Shown piece by piece: positions 24,532 through 32,487 of a stretch of DNA of 64,000 nucleotides (its first letter is position 1; each line of letters begins with the position of its first letter). The position numbers and the translations under genes are program-made. The stretch is from Melioribacter sp051488685 (GTDB lineage Bacteria; Bacteroidota; Ignavibacteria; Ignavibacteriales; Melioribacteraceae), in assembly GCF_051488685.1 (NCBI RefSeq), contig NZ_JBPSEH010000001.1, forward strand, positions 558,001 through 622,000, written 5' to 3'. The notes beneath the pieces are model-generated. The model was not told where the DNA came from and ran no database searches. It saw only the letters and a program-made list of their open reading frames with translations.

Positions 24532-24924
24532 ATGCTTCAAATACCCAGACAGATCATTGAAAAGATAATCGAACATGCCAAACAAGATTATCCGATTGAA
24601 GCCTGTGGATACCTGACAGGAAAAGACTGCGTAGTAAGCGATATAATAAAAATGACTAATACAGATAAGTCCAGCGAGCACTTCTCGTTCGACCCGAAAG
24701 AGCAGTTTCAAGCCGTTAAATATGCTCGAAGCCGCGCCGAAAGTCTTATTGCCGTATATCATTCTCATCCGGATACTCCCGCTCGAATGTCGCAAGAGGA
24801 TATTCGTCTGGCAAACGATACAGAAATAAATTACATAATATTTTCGGTCAGGGACAATACGATGAGGTGTTTTAAAGTCGATAAAAACAAAAATGTAATT
24901 GAAATTCCTATTCGTGAAGTATGA
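24532..24924 (+). CDS. JAMM/Mov34 metalloprotease (Mec+/HcyD-like)
   Basis: Zinc protease of 130 residues with the complete JAMM motif: Glu23 in PIEACGYLTG, His77 and His79 in VYHSHPD, Ser87 and Asp90 in RMSQED. Small stand-alone JAMM proteins of this size (Mec+, QbsD, HcyD) act on ubiquitin-like sulfur carriers, removing residues after the Gly-Gly or releasing product. In this operon the obvious substrate is the carrier ending GGGKIEF. Last gene of the operon; its stop overlaps a palindrome at 24921-24934. Confidence 0.9.
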   Translation: MLQIPRQIIEKIIEHAKQDYPIEACGYLTGKDCVVSDIIKMTNTDKSSEHFSFDPKEQFQAVKYARSRAESLIAVYHSHPDTPARMSQEDIRLANDTEINYIIFSVRDNTMRCFKVDKNKNVIEIPIREV

Positions 24925-24934
24925 TTTAAATCAT
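24921..24934. promoter_or_regulatory. 14-base perfect palindrome
   Basis: ATGATTTAAATCAT is exactly self-complementary. It covers the stop codon of the JAMM gene and lies 10 bases ahead of the candidate promoter of the next gene. An operator is possible; it is too AT-rich to be a terminator stem and has no following T run. Confidence 0.35.
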
Positions 24935-24943
24935 AAGCCACAC

Positions 24944-24974
24944 TTGACTTAATTTGTCTCATAATTTAATATTG
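24944..24974 (+). promoter_or_regulatory. candidate promoter of the gene at 24995
   Basis: TTGACT (24944-24949), a 17-base spacer, then TAATATTG (24967-24974), one base away from TAnnTTTG. It has the same spacing as the cysteine-leader promoter and lies 20 bases ahead of the ATG. Confidence 0.5.
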
Positions 24975-24994
24975 AGTGTGAAAAAGGGATATGT

Positions 24995-25492
24995 ATGAAC
25001 ATAAGCGCAAACATAACGATACATCCTTTGCACGAGTATGTTAATACAAAACTCGACCCCAATAATATACGCACAATCAGCCAGTTGCAAAAAGACGCTC
25101 AATATGATTCCTTTCATAAATATTTTATTCCCGAAGAAGTTAGCAAAACAATAACGGAAAACTCTGATGAGAGGAAATCTGAAGAATTAAGATTCAGAGA
25201 AAACTCGCCAATAGCACGCCCGCTCGAAGGCACTCAAATTTTTAACAATACGGTTAAAATCAACAAGAAAAAATTAGAAAGATATTTCTCGTTCAACAAA
25301 GGATTTCAATCCGAAGAGGAAGAGGTAGTTGAGACGAAAGAAAATTTTGAATTTTACATTGTTACAAATGATAAATATGAATTTAATTCGGACACACAAA
25401 AACCACTTACCTACCTTCAGAGAATCGTCAAGAAGACCTACCGCGCTGGATACGTAAAAGACCCCGGCACTCTTGTGAATTTATCCGCTTAA
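24995..25492 (+). CDS. hypothetical protein
   Basis: I do not recognise this 165-residue protein. It is soluble and charged, with no signal peptide or membrane segment. A middle stretch of Glu residues (SEEEEVVETKENFEFY, around 108-123) and a basic C-terminal half (LQRIVKKTYRAGYVKDPG) stand out. AAAGGGA lies ahead of the ATG, and a good promoter is upstream. It converges on the gene at 25489, sharing TTAA at the two stops, and both proteins are of similar style, so they may belong together. Confidence 0.6.
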   Translation: MNISANITIHPLHEYVNTKLDPNNIRTISQLQKDAQYDSFHKYFIPEEVSKTITENSDERKSEELRFRENSPIARPLEGTQIFNNTVKINKKKLERYFSFNKGFQSEEEEVVETKENFEFYIVTNDKYEFNSDTQKPLTYLQRIVKKTYRAGYVKDPGTLVNLSA

Positions 25493-25863
25493 TTATCGTA
25501 GTATCCTTTCTTTTTGTATAGCTTTGCGCCGTAGGTTCTTTCGTTCCCAATTTGATTTATTATATAATGTTTTTCCGGTTTACCGTTAATCTCCAGTATC
25601 TCGTATCCCACTACACCCCGTTTAATTAGAGAGGCGAGCATTTTCATAAATTCTTCTTTCTCGGCTGCATTCAGATCACTGAGATCAAGTCTATCCTTCC
25701 TGCCGAGATTTAAGAATTTATCAAGCTTATCGAAAACTCTTGCTGTATTTGAAATTTCAGCAGAATCCGGTGAAATAGAATTGCTGTCGGTTCGCGATGT
25801 TTCGGATTTCAATTGTGCAAAAAGCGTACTAAGAAAAAATTTATTCCCCGATACAGGTTCCAT
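25489..25863 (-). CDS. hypothetical protein
   Basis: Not recognised; 124 residues. The N-terminal 45 residues are Ser/Thr/Asp-rich and likely flexible. The rest looks folded, with helices around ISNTARVFDKLDKFLNLG and DLNAAEKEEFMKMLASLIKRGVVG, then strands YEILEINGKPEKHYII. No signal peptide. The stop codon overlaps that of the convergent gene (TTAA at 25489-25492). Confidence 0.55.
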   Translation of the reverse strand: MEPVSGNKFFLSTLFAQLKSETSRTDSNSISPDSAEISNTARVFDKLDKFLNLGRKDRLDLSDLNAAEKEEFMKMLASLIKRGVVGYEILEINGKPEKHYIINQIGNERTYGAKLYKKKGYYDN

Positions 25864-25898
25864 AGTTTTTTTATTTTATTATCGATTGGATTCAGAAA

Positions 25899-26837
25899 TT
25901 AGTTGAGGATTTTTTTCAAAAAACCGTCGATCCAATCGACCACCTGTTCTTGCCATGGATGAAAAAGCCAGAACGGGTGAGGAGTATTTTCAATTGTATG
26001 TACTTCGGAATAAATACCGTGCTCATTTAATATTTTAATCGCCTCATCTCGTCCCGCATGAAAGCGTGGTAAGGAGCTATTAATAAAAAGCATGGGCGGA
26101 GATGTACTGTCGACATATTTAAGAGGTGAGGCTTCGATCCATAAAGAGGGATTTTCTTTATAAGTAAACCCGAGCCATTGTTTAGCCGCTGAAGGTTTAG
26201 AGGGGATGGAATCCTTCCCACTTTCAGAAGGAGTTGTCATATCGTAAACGCCGTCTACATCAATAATTGCAGCTGCATTAATAGCGCAATTTTTTGCCGA
26301 TAATTTTTCAATTTTATCCGTTAAAGCTGCCATTGCTGCAATTTGACCACCTGCCGACATCCCCATCAGAACAATTTTAGAAGTATCAATTTTATAAACA
26401 TCTGAATTTTCTTTAAGCCAGCAGATTGCTCTTTTAACATCAAGGATTGCTACCGGATAGAGAGCTTCGGTCGAAAGTCTGTATTCTACTGTAGCACAAA
26501 GATAATTTTTTCTGGCAATGCGGGATGCAATTGGATGCTCCATTTCTTTGTACCCAGAACGCCAGCCACCACCGTGAACAATTACAACCAGCGGAAGTTT
26601 TTTAGCATGGCCCGCAGGCATAAATAAATCGAGCAATAACTTTCTTTGACCTTCTGAGTAATAAATTACGTTCTTTAAGATTTGCAAACCTTGCGAATCA
26701 AGTTCAGCCGGCTTAACAAACGGATATTCTTTTTTAATCTTTTCATAAGCACTTTTAGTTGTAAACGAAGTATCTCTGTTAAACTGTGCAATAGCTAGTA
26801 TGGGCAAAAAAAAGATTAATGCAAATGTTTTTTTCAT
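25899..26837 (-). CDS. secreted alpha/beta-hydrolase (BD-FAE type carboxylesterase)
   Basis: Exported esterase of about 312 residues. A signal peptide MKKTFALIFFLPILAIAQ opens the protein, so the ATG at 26835-26837 is preferred over an upstream TTG at 26849. The oxyanion motif VIVHGGGWRSGY is near residue 88, the nucleophile elbow GMSAGG near residue 160, and the C-terminal His motif TPHPFWLFHPW near residue 290. This matches the acetyl-xylan/feruloyl esterase-like BD-FAE group. It stands downstream of a pectinesterase gene in the same direction, separated by a terminator, which suggests pectin or hemicellulose deacylation. Confidence 0.85.
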   Translation of the reverse strand: MKKTFALIFFLPILAIAQFNRDTSFTTKSAYEKIKKEYPFVKPAELDSQGLQILKNVIYYSEGQRKLLLDLFMPAGHAKKLPLVVIVHGGGWRSGYKEMEHPIASRIARKNYLCATVEYRLSTEALYPVAILDVKRAICWLKENSDVYKIDTSKIVLMGMSAGGQIAAMAALTDKIEKLSAKNCAINAAAIIDVDGVYDMTTPSESGKDSIPSKPSAAKQWLGFTYKENPSLWIEASPLKYVDSTSPPMLFINSSLPRFHAGRDEAIKILNEHGIYSEVHTIENTPHPFWLFHPWQEQVVDWIDGFLKKILN

Positions 26838-26972
26838 AACGAAGACCAATAGTGTTTACTGTTACGAAATTTATCAGATCACTCAATTTAAAATTACAGC
26901 TTGTTTTATTTCTTATCTAATCAGTATGAAAAGATTTAATTCATAAGTTATATACTGCATTAAACAATCAAT

Positions 26973-27002
26973 AAAAAGGAAGCCCTATGAATCAGGGCTT
27001 CC
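26973..27002 (-). terminator. intrinsic terminator after the pectinesterase gene
   Basis: GGAAGCCCT / AGGGCTTCC (26978-26986 and 26994-27002) form a perfect 9-base stem. On the minus strand it is followed by TTTTTATT. It ends 11 bases after the pectinesterase stop. Confidence 0.88.
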
Positions 27003-27013
27003 TGTAATGAAAT

Positions 27014-30000
27014 TTATTTTAGAAGTAGCATTTTATGAGTAATTATTTTTTCATTTGTTTGCAGCTGGTAAAAATAAATACCGCTTGCCAGATTCGAAGC
27101 ATTAAATCGCACTTCATAATTACCTGGATTCTGGTTTCCATCAACAAGTATTTTTACTATTTGGCCGGTTACGTCGTATATAATCAATTTAACGTTACTT
27201 TGAGCTGGTAAAGAATACTTGATTTTAGTTTCCGGGTTAAATGGATTGGGATAATTCTGTGATAAAGAGTATTCTGATGGTATTTCATTGCTACTGTTAT
27301 TATACTCTTCGACAGAAGTAATTACATCGGGCATCCAGCTATATCCAAAATTAGGATGAGAATCTTTCGAAAAGATATTTTCGATTGTATAGAGCTTTGC
27401 TTCTTCGTCAGTAAGTTGTCGTGAAATCGACTTAATGCGGTTAGTAGTGTCGGAACCAGGACCAAAGCATTTATACTCAGCATACAATGCAGGAGTAACG
27501 TTCCAGGTTGACCATCCAGCTGGATTAAGGGATTGAGGTTCATAACAATTGATAAATACTGTTCTGGGTTTATCCTGCCATGGTCTACCGAGTACAAAAG
27601 TTGTTATTGGCCTTCCGTCGAAACCGACCGAATCCGCAGAAATAATGCAGTCCTTAAACACATAACCAAATTTCGATACGGCCTCGGTGCTGGCGGCTGT
27701 AAGTGTTCCGCCTTCACGATTAATATGAATTTCGCATGAATCAAACAGTACTATATCTCGACCAAATATAAAATCGACCGATCCTTCGATGTAACAATTC
27801 TTCATATAAATTCTTCCGGTACCTCTACCGCCCCACGTGTAATAAGTATCCTGATAACCGAGTAGCCTGCAGTTGTAATATTGTTGTCTATCACCGTTAA
27901 CTCTAAGAGCTACTGCTTGTTCACTGCTACCGTGTGTTCCGTCGTTCTTAATTGTATTTTGAAATGTTATGTTGATTGCAGTAAAATCGTCGGCGTCTAT
28001 TGCCACACTATACGATTTTGATGTACCCAGATTATTTTTACCTGCATAGTCGTCATAAGTAAGAATTGTGCTATCTCTGTCTTCGCCTTCGAGAATTACA
28101 TTTGTTTTAGTTGAAGGCAGCAGCAATTTTTCGTAATAGACTCCTTTTTTAACCAGTATTCTGTATTTGCCGGTATAATAATCCGGAACATCGTCAAATG
28201 CAGCTTGAACGGATGTGTAATCGCCTGTGCCGTCGAGAGCAACGATCTTGGTTACATCAGGAGCCGGCTCCTGCGTTGTAAAAGAAAATTCTTCGCCGTA
28301 ACCTGTACCAATACTGTTTGTTGCATAAGCTCGTACGTAATATGTGGTATTTGGTTCAAGAGGATACATTATACTCTTGAATGCACCAAGTCCACTTCCA
28401 TTCTCTGTTTTATTATCGTTAATTGTAGGATTCCCCTTTGTATTCCAGCAAACACCGCGGACTATTACCGTATCGCCGCCCCATTTTTCAACAGTGCCTC
28501 CGCTTACAGCTGTTTTAGTCATAATTTCTGTTACCTCTGCAGTTGTAACTGTGGGTACCATTAAAGAATCGAGCGTTTCGAATACAACTTCATTTCCGTA
28601 GGCAACACCTGCATCATTAATTGCATAGGCCCGGACGTAATATTTGGTTCCTGGTTGCAATCCCGTTAATTTACTTACGAACTTTCCTGAACCACCTCCA
28701 TCATCAGTTTTATTGTTGTCGATAGTTGGATTTCCCTCAGTATTCCAGCAGACGCCGCGTTTTGTAACAACAGCCCCACCATCGGATGGAATGTTTCCGC
28801 CACCTGTAGCAAACGTTGTTGATATATCCGTAATTTCAGAAGTTACAACTTCCGGAGGATCAGCAGTAACACCCAAGACGTTACCGTATATCATCACGCT
28901 GTCAACTGCAATTAATTTTGCCCATCCTTCAGCCTTTGTATTATGAGGATAAATAAGCAGATAGAATGATTCGCCTGTATTGATTGTCTCTTCTAATTTA
29001 GCTCCGAATTTTGCAATCTTATTTCCAGGAAGAGAAGTATCAGCAATCAAAATAGTTTTGTTAACAAATGATGAATCTTTTGAATAGTAGATTGCTGCTT
29101 TTAAATTGCTCGAAAACCATCCGCCCAGGTAGAGTGAAACAGAATCGACATAAAGTGTACCGCCGAACTTCGGTTTAATTACATAGCCAAAATAGAGCGA
29201 ATCTGTCGGGAGAGGTTCGGCATACCATTCTTTCGAAACAGTTTGAACAGCACCTACTTTGTGATCATTCCCTTCAGTGTCCTGTAGATTTGTCGTTCCG
29301 TAAAATTTCATTGCACTGCTGTAAAATGGTTTTTGAGCAATTACGGGCCCTGTTGATTCCCATTCTTCACCTGTTTCATAGGGCCATAGTACATTTGACG
29401 AAACTGGACTACCTTCCACTTCGCCAGCAATAAGAATGTTCTGGAGGCACAGATATTTGCCGGTTTTTACCGCTGGATCTTCGTTCCACGGATAAACTCT
29501 AAAATAAAATTTTTGACCCGACATCACTTTAACGTTCAGATCAAAAGTAAAACTTTCGAGTGCTGTAGCATTTAAATAATTATTACCGCTCTGGTCGCTT
29601 GTATGATAATCGAGTTTTACAGCATTTGTAAAATCCGGATTTGTAGAATACCACAAGTTAGCTTTAAAGGTACTGGAGCTTTTTGCACCGATGTCAAGAC
29701 TCAAAGAATTAACATACAGTGTATAGCCGGCTTTTGGGGCAACTGTAAATTGAACATAAACTGTATCAATCTGGTCGGTTAAATTTGCTGGCCAGGAATT
29801 ATTTGTATTTGCCATTCGGATTCGCTGGCTATTATTGGGACCAGTATAACCGTTAATTTCAGTATTTACAAAGAGCTCCTGTTCGGCAATAACCTGCCCA
29901 GTTGTAATAACATTAACTCCCGTTCCCCCCTCGTCGGGATTTGTAAGCGGCCAGGAAGCACTTGCGGGATATGTTATTCCTTTTGTTTCACCCCAGATAA

Positions 30001-30592
30001 TAACGTCCTGCACATAAAGATATTTGGATGTAGAAGGCGAGCCTTCGTACCATGGATAAATGCGCACAAACAGCGTATCGCCATCATTTATTTTTTCATT
30101 GATTATAAATGAATAAAGCGTATCGCTACCGTTGCCGAGAACAAGCGGGTTTTCGTTTAACTTATGAGGATTATCAAAAGACGAATTAATGTCGTAAACA
30201 ACGTCGGCACGGATGTAGCTGGTACCACCTCCGCCCAGATAGAGGGTTATTGAATCGGCATAAAATGTAAAGTTGGGTTTAGGAGTAACTGCAAATTGTA
30301 CCCATCTTGATGCGACAGGCCCTGTTTCATTTCCCCATTGTATTGGATTTGTACCATCGTGGGGCCACCATCTCTGGTTAGTGCCCAGTGGACCTGGATT
30401 GCTACCCGTATAACTTCGCACTACAAAGCCGGGACTTCCTATTTCAGGAAAACCAATTAAATTACCCTGAACTACCGAGACATTCTGACTGTCCGGCGGT
30501 ACGCATTTCCATTCGACGAAAGATTTACTTTGAGAAAATGCGGAAATCAAAGGAATTAATAAGAAGAGTAAAACGATAAATCTCTTTTTCAT
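27014..30592 (-). CDS. secreted multidomain pectinesterase with type IX sorting domain
   Basis: Exported protein of 1192 residues. Signal peptide MKKRFIVLLFLLIPLISAFSQ. Residues 25-575 hold three similar beta-rich modules of about 190 residues, each with SWPLTNPDEG- or WPHDG-type openings and a YLGGG/YLGG strand. Two fibronectin III-like repeats follow (576-780), both with RGVCWNTxGNPTI and KYYVRAYA/TYYVRAYA. The pectinesterase domain (785-1070) has GDYTSVQAAFDDVP, GYQDTYYTWGG, the catalytic SVDFIFGRDIVLFD and LGRPWQDKPRTV. The last 85 residues are the sorting domain with SLSQNYPNPFNPETKIKYSL and GIYFYQLQ. The enzyme demethylates pectin, probably on the cell surface. GTG at 30598 is an alternative start. 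Confidence 0.93.
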   Translation of the reverse strand: MKKRFIVLLFLLIPLISAFSQSKSFVEWKCVPPDSQNVSVVQGNLIGFPEIGSPGFVVRSYTGSNPGPLGTNQRWWPHDGTNPIQWGNETGPVASRWVQFAVTPKPNFTFYADSITLYLGGGGTSYIRADVVYDINSSFDNPHKLNENPLVLGNGSDTLYSFIINEKINDGDTLFVRIYPWYEGSPSTSKYLYVQDVIIWGETKGITYPASASWPLTNPDEGGTGVNVITTGQVIAEQELFVNTEINGYTGPNNSQRIRMANTNNSWPANLTDQIDTVYVQFTVAPKAGYTLYVNSLSLDIGAKSSSTFKANLWYSTNPDFTNAVKLDYHTSDQSGNNYLNATALESFTFDLNVKVMSGQKFYFRVYPWNEDPAVKTGKYLCLQNILIAGEVEGSPVSSNVLWPYETGEEWESTGPVIAQKPFYSSAMKFYGTTNLQDTEGNDHKVGAVQTVSKEWYAEPLPTDSLYFGYVIKPKFGGTLYVDSVSLYLGGWFSSNLKAAIYYSKDSSFVNKTILIADTSLPGNKIAKFGAKLEETINTGESFYLLIYPHNTKAEGWAKLIAVDSVMIYGNVLGVTADPPEVVTSEITDISTTFATGGGNIPSDGGAVVTKRGVCWNTEGNPTIDNNKTDDGGGSGKFVSKLTGLQPGTKYYVRAYAINDAGVAYGNEVVFETLDSLMVPTVTTAEVTEIMTKTAVSGGTVEKWGGDTVIVRGVCWNTKGNPTINDNKTENGSGLGAFKSIMYPLEPNTTYYVRAYATNSIGTGYGEEFSFTTQEPAPDVTKIVALDGTGDYTSVQAAFDDVPDYYTGKYRILVKKGVYYEKLLLPSTKTNVILEGEDRDSTILTYDDYAGKNNLGTSKSYSVAIDADDFTAINITFQNTIKNDGTHGSSEQAVALRVNGDRQQYYNCRLLGYQDTYYTWGGRGTGRIYMKNCYIEGSVDFIFGRDIVLFDSCEIHINREGGTLTAASTEAVSKFGYVFKDCIISADSVGFDGRPITTFVLGRPWQDKPRTVFINCYEPQSLNPAGWSTWNVTPALYAEYKCFGPGSDTTNRIKSISRQLTDEEAKLYTIENIFSKDSHPNFGYSWMPDVITSVEEYNNSSNEIPSEYSLSQNYPNPFNPETKIKYSLPAQSNVKLIIYDVTGQIVKILVDGNQNPGNYEVRFNASNLASGIYFYQLQTNEKIITHKMLLLK

Positions 30593-30735
30593 AAACACCC
30601 CATTAGAATTTATTAATAATAGTCACTGGGACTGTATTCAACAATAAAGTTATCGATTAAGTATTTTTAATGAAAGTATTTTTCGATCAAAAGGGGAATA
30701 TGAAAGTTAAAATGGATTTTTTTGCGATGAAATTA

Positions 30736-31527
30736 TCAAAGCGAGGCTGACATTTTATTTATTGCCTCTTTGTAGTTTCTGCTCATTTTTAATTTGACAC
30801 CCGATTTTAAAATAACGAGATAATCTCCGTGTTCGCTCGAAACCAGCCTGTCAATCTTTTCAATGTTTACAATTATTGAGCGATGTATGCGAACAAATTT
30901 TGATGGATCGAGTTTCTTTTCAATAATGTGAAGTCTACCTCGCTCCAGAAATTCATCCTCTCGCGTAAAGATGTTCAGGTAGTCGCCTTCTGCTTCAATA
31001 TATTCAATATCGTCTATGTCAATTAATTTAATTACGTTCTTCCGTTTAATTGTAATCCTTCTGAGATAATCTTTATAGCTGGATTGAGTTTTGCCTATCG
31101 AATTTAAGTACTCATTAATCAATTCTTTAATACTGACACCATATTCTCGTCGATTGTTTGTTTCAATCAGTTCGAGTGCATACTTAACAGCAGCATCAAA
31201 CCTCGATGTATTTATTGGTTTCAGTAGATAATCCGTCGCGTGCACTTCAAAAGCTTGCAAAGCATATTTATCGTATGCAGTTATAAATATGATCACTGGA
31301 ATCTCTTCTGTTTTCAATCTATTGAGCATCTCAAATCCACTCATACCAGGCATTTGAATATCCAGAAAAACAAGTTCAGGTTTATATTTATTTATTGCGT
31401 TTAAGCCTTCCTTCCCATCGCTGCATTCGGCTACAACATAAATATTGTTAAACTTTTTCAAACGCAGTAATATGCCTTCGCGAGCATGTTCTTCGTCGTC
31501 AACTATTATAGCTTTGATTCGTGACAT
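30736..31527 (-). CDS. LytTR family response regulator
   Basis: Two-component regulator of 263 residues. Receiver domain at 1-120 with DDEEHAR acidic pocket, phospho-acceptor Asp in LVFLDIQMPGMSGFE near residue 57, and TAYDKYALQAFEVHATDYLLKP. The C-terminal LytTR DNA-binding domain (160-260) shows EYIEAEGDYLNIFT, FVRIHRSIIVNIEKI and GVKLKMSRNYKE. Last gene of an operon after two LytS-like membrane proteins, which are its likely partners. The next gene downstream on this strand is the pectinesterase, about 140 bases on. Confidence 0.93.
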   Translation of the reverse strand: MSRIKAIIVDDEEHAREGILLRLKKFNNIYVVAECSDGKEGLNAINKYKPELVFLDIQMPGMSGFEMLNRLKTEEIPVIIFITAYDKYALQAFEVHATDYLLKPINTSRFDAAVKYALELIETNNRREYGVSIKELINEYLNSIGKTQSSYKDYLRRITIKRKNVIKLIDIDDIEYIEAEGDYLNIFTREDEFLERGRLHIIEKKLDPSKFVRIHRSIIVNIEKIDRLVSSEHGDYLVILKSGVKLKMSRNYKEAINKMSASL

Positions 31528-31528
31528 T

Positions 31529-32485
31529 CTAGTTGTTCCGATTAATGTAATTAATTTTTATTGTCCTGTTGTTTAAAATTACTTCAATTTGACCGTCATC
31601 TTCGAGGTTTAAAATAGTTGTGACACTACTCTCATTTTCTGCTTGCTTCAATTCATTTTGCAAAAGATTTTTCACTGCATAAAATAATGAATAAGACGAA
31701 AGCTTTTTGTCAAACACATCGTTGAGTCCAGCTGATTCGAGTTTCAAATTTTCCTCGTATAATATTTTTCTTAAACTGATATACTTTTCTAACAGTGCAA
31801 TTTGTGAACGGATATCAATATAATCCTCATCATTGTATAGAATCAATCTGATGTAGTCGCTCAACTCAGTTAGTAAATCTTCAGCTTCTTCGTATTGAGA
31901 ATTTGCTATAAACGATTTCATTTTATTAAGAGCGCGATCAATAAGCTCGGGTTGAATTTTTGATTGTGTATCTGTTAATTCAATCCTTGCGAGCTCTTCT
32001 TGCATTTTGTAAAGGTATAGATTTTTTTCAATGGTTTTATTGCGCGTTTGAATCGAATAATAAACAGCTGCGAACAATATGCAAAAACCGTAATCCATCC
32101 ATACCTGAGGATTTACAATCAGCATGTCGTATAATTTTGAATAATCTGCTTTATTGATAAAAAATAAATCTACCTGATGCTGTAAAACTTGATGCATGAT
32201 TATTAAAAGAGTAGAAACGAGTGTAATAAAGAGAGTTTTAGTTAAACGGCTTTTTGTCTTTAATTTAAGCAATAGATATCCGACAAGAGCAAGAATTATC
32301 AGATACCAATTATAAATTAAATTAGACATGAAAAGTGAGAATAGGTGTTTTGTTTTATGAAATACAAAATATTCCTGGAACGTATTTATTATCGCAATCA
32401 AAGTAAGTAAGAGTATGAACGAGAAAAAATACTTAATTACAGGTAACTGATAATTATTTTCTAATAAGTCGGTTTTTGTTTTCAC
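31529..32485 (-). CDS. degenerate LytS-type sensor kinase (pseudokinase)
   Basis: Membrane protein of 318 residues built like the LytS kinase encoded just upstream: about four N-terminal membrane segments, then a coiled linker and a cytoplasmic part. At the place of the phospho-acceptor motif (HPHFIFNTFN at about residue 178 in the neighbour) it reads QPELIDRALN (about 178), lacking the histidine. The ATP-binding part is cut short, ends at residue 318, and lacks the N and G boxes. It therefore cannot phosphorylate as such. A GTG start follows the kinase stop with no gap. Open frame and intact context argue for a functional dimer partner or receptor rather than a dead gene. Confidence 0.72.
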   Translation of the reverse strand: MKTKTDLLENNYQLPVIKYFFSFILLLTLIAIINTFQEYFVFHKTKHLFSLFMSNLIYNWYLIILALVGYLLLKLKTKSRLTKTLFITLVSTLLIIMHQVLQHQVDLFFINKADYSKLYDMLIVNPQVWMDYGFCILFAAVYYSIQTRNKTIEKNLYLYKMQEELARIELTDTQSKIQPELIDRALNKMKSFIANSQYEEAEDLLTELSDYIRLILYNDEDYIDIRSQIALLEKYISLRKILYEENLKLESAGLNDVFDKKLSSYSLFYAVKNLLQNELKQAENESSVTTILNLEDDGQIEVILNNRTIKINYINRNN

Positions 32486-32487
32486 TT

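Noticed and set aside
31529..32485. Calling the second LytS-like gene a pseudogene
   Set aside because: The frame is intact over 318 codons, the membrane part is preserved, and it is placed without gaps between co-directional genes. A pseudokinase fits better than a dead gene.
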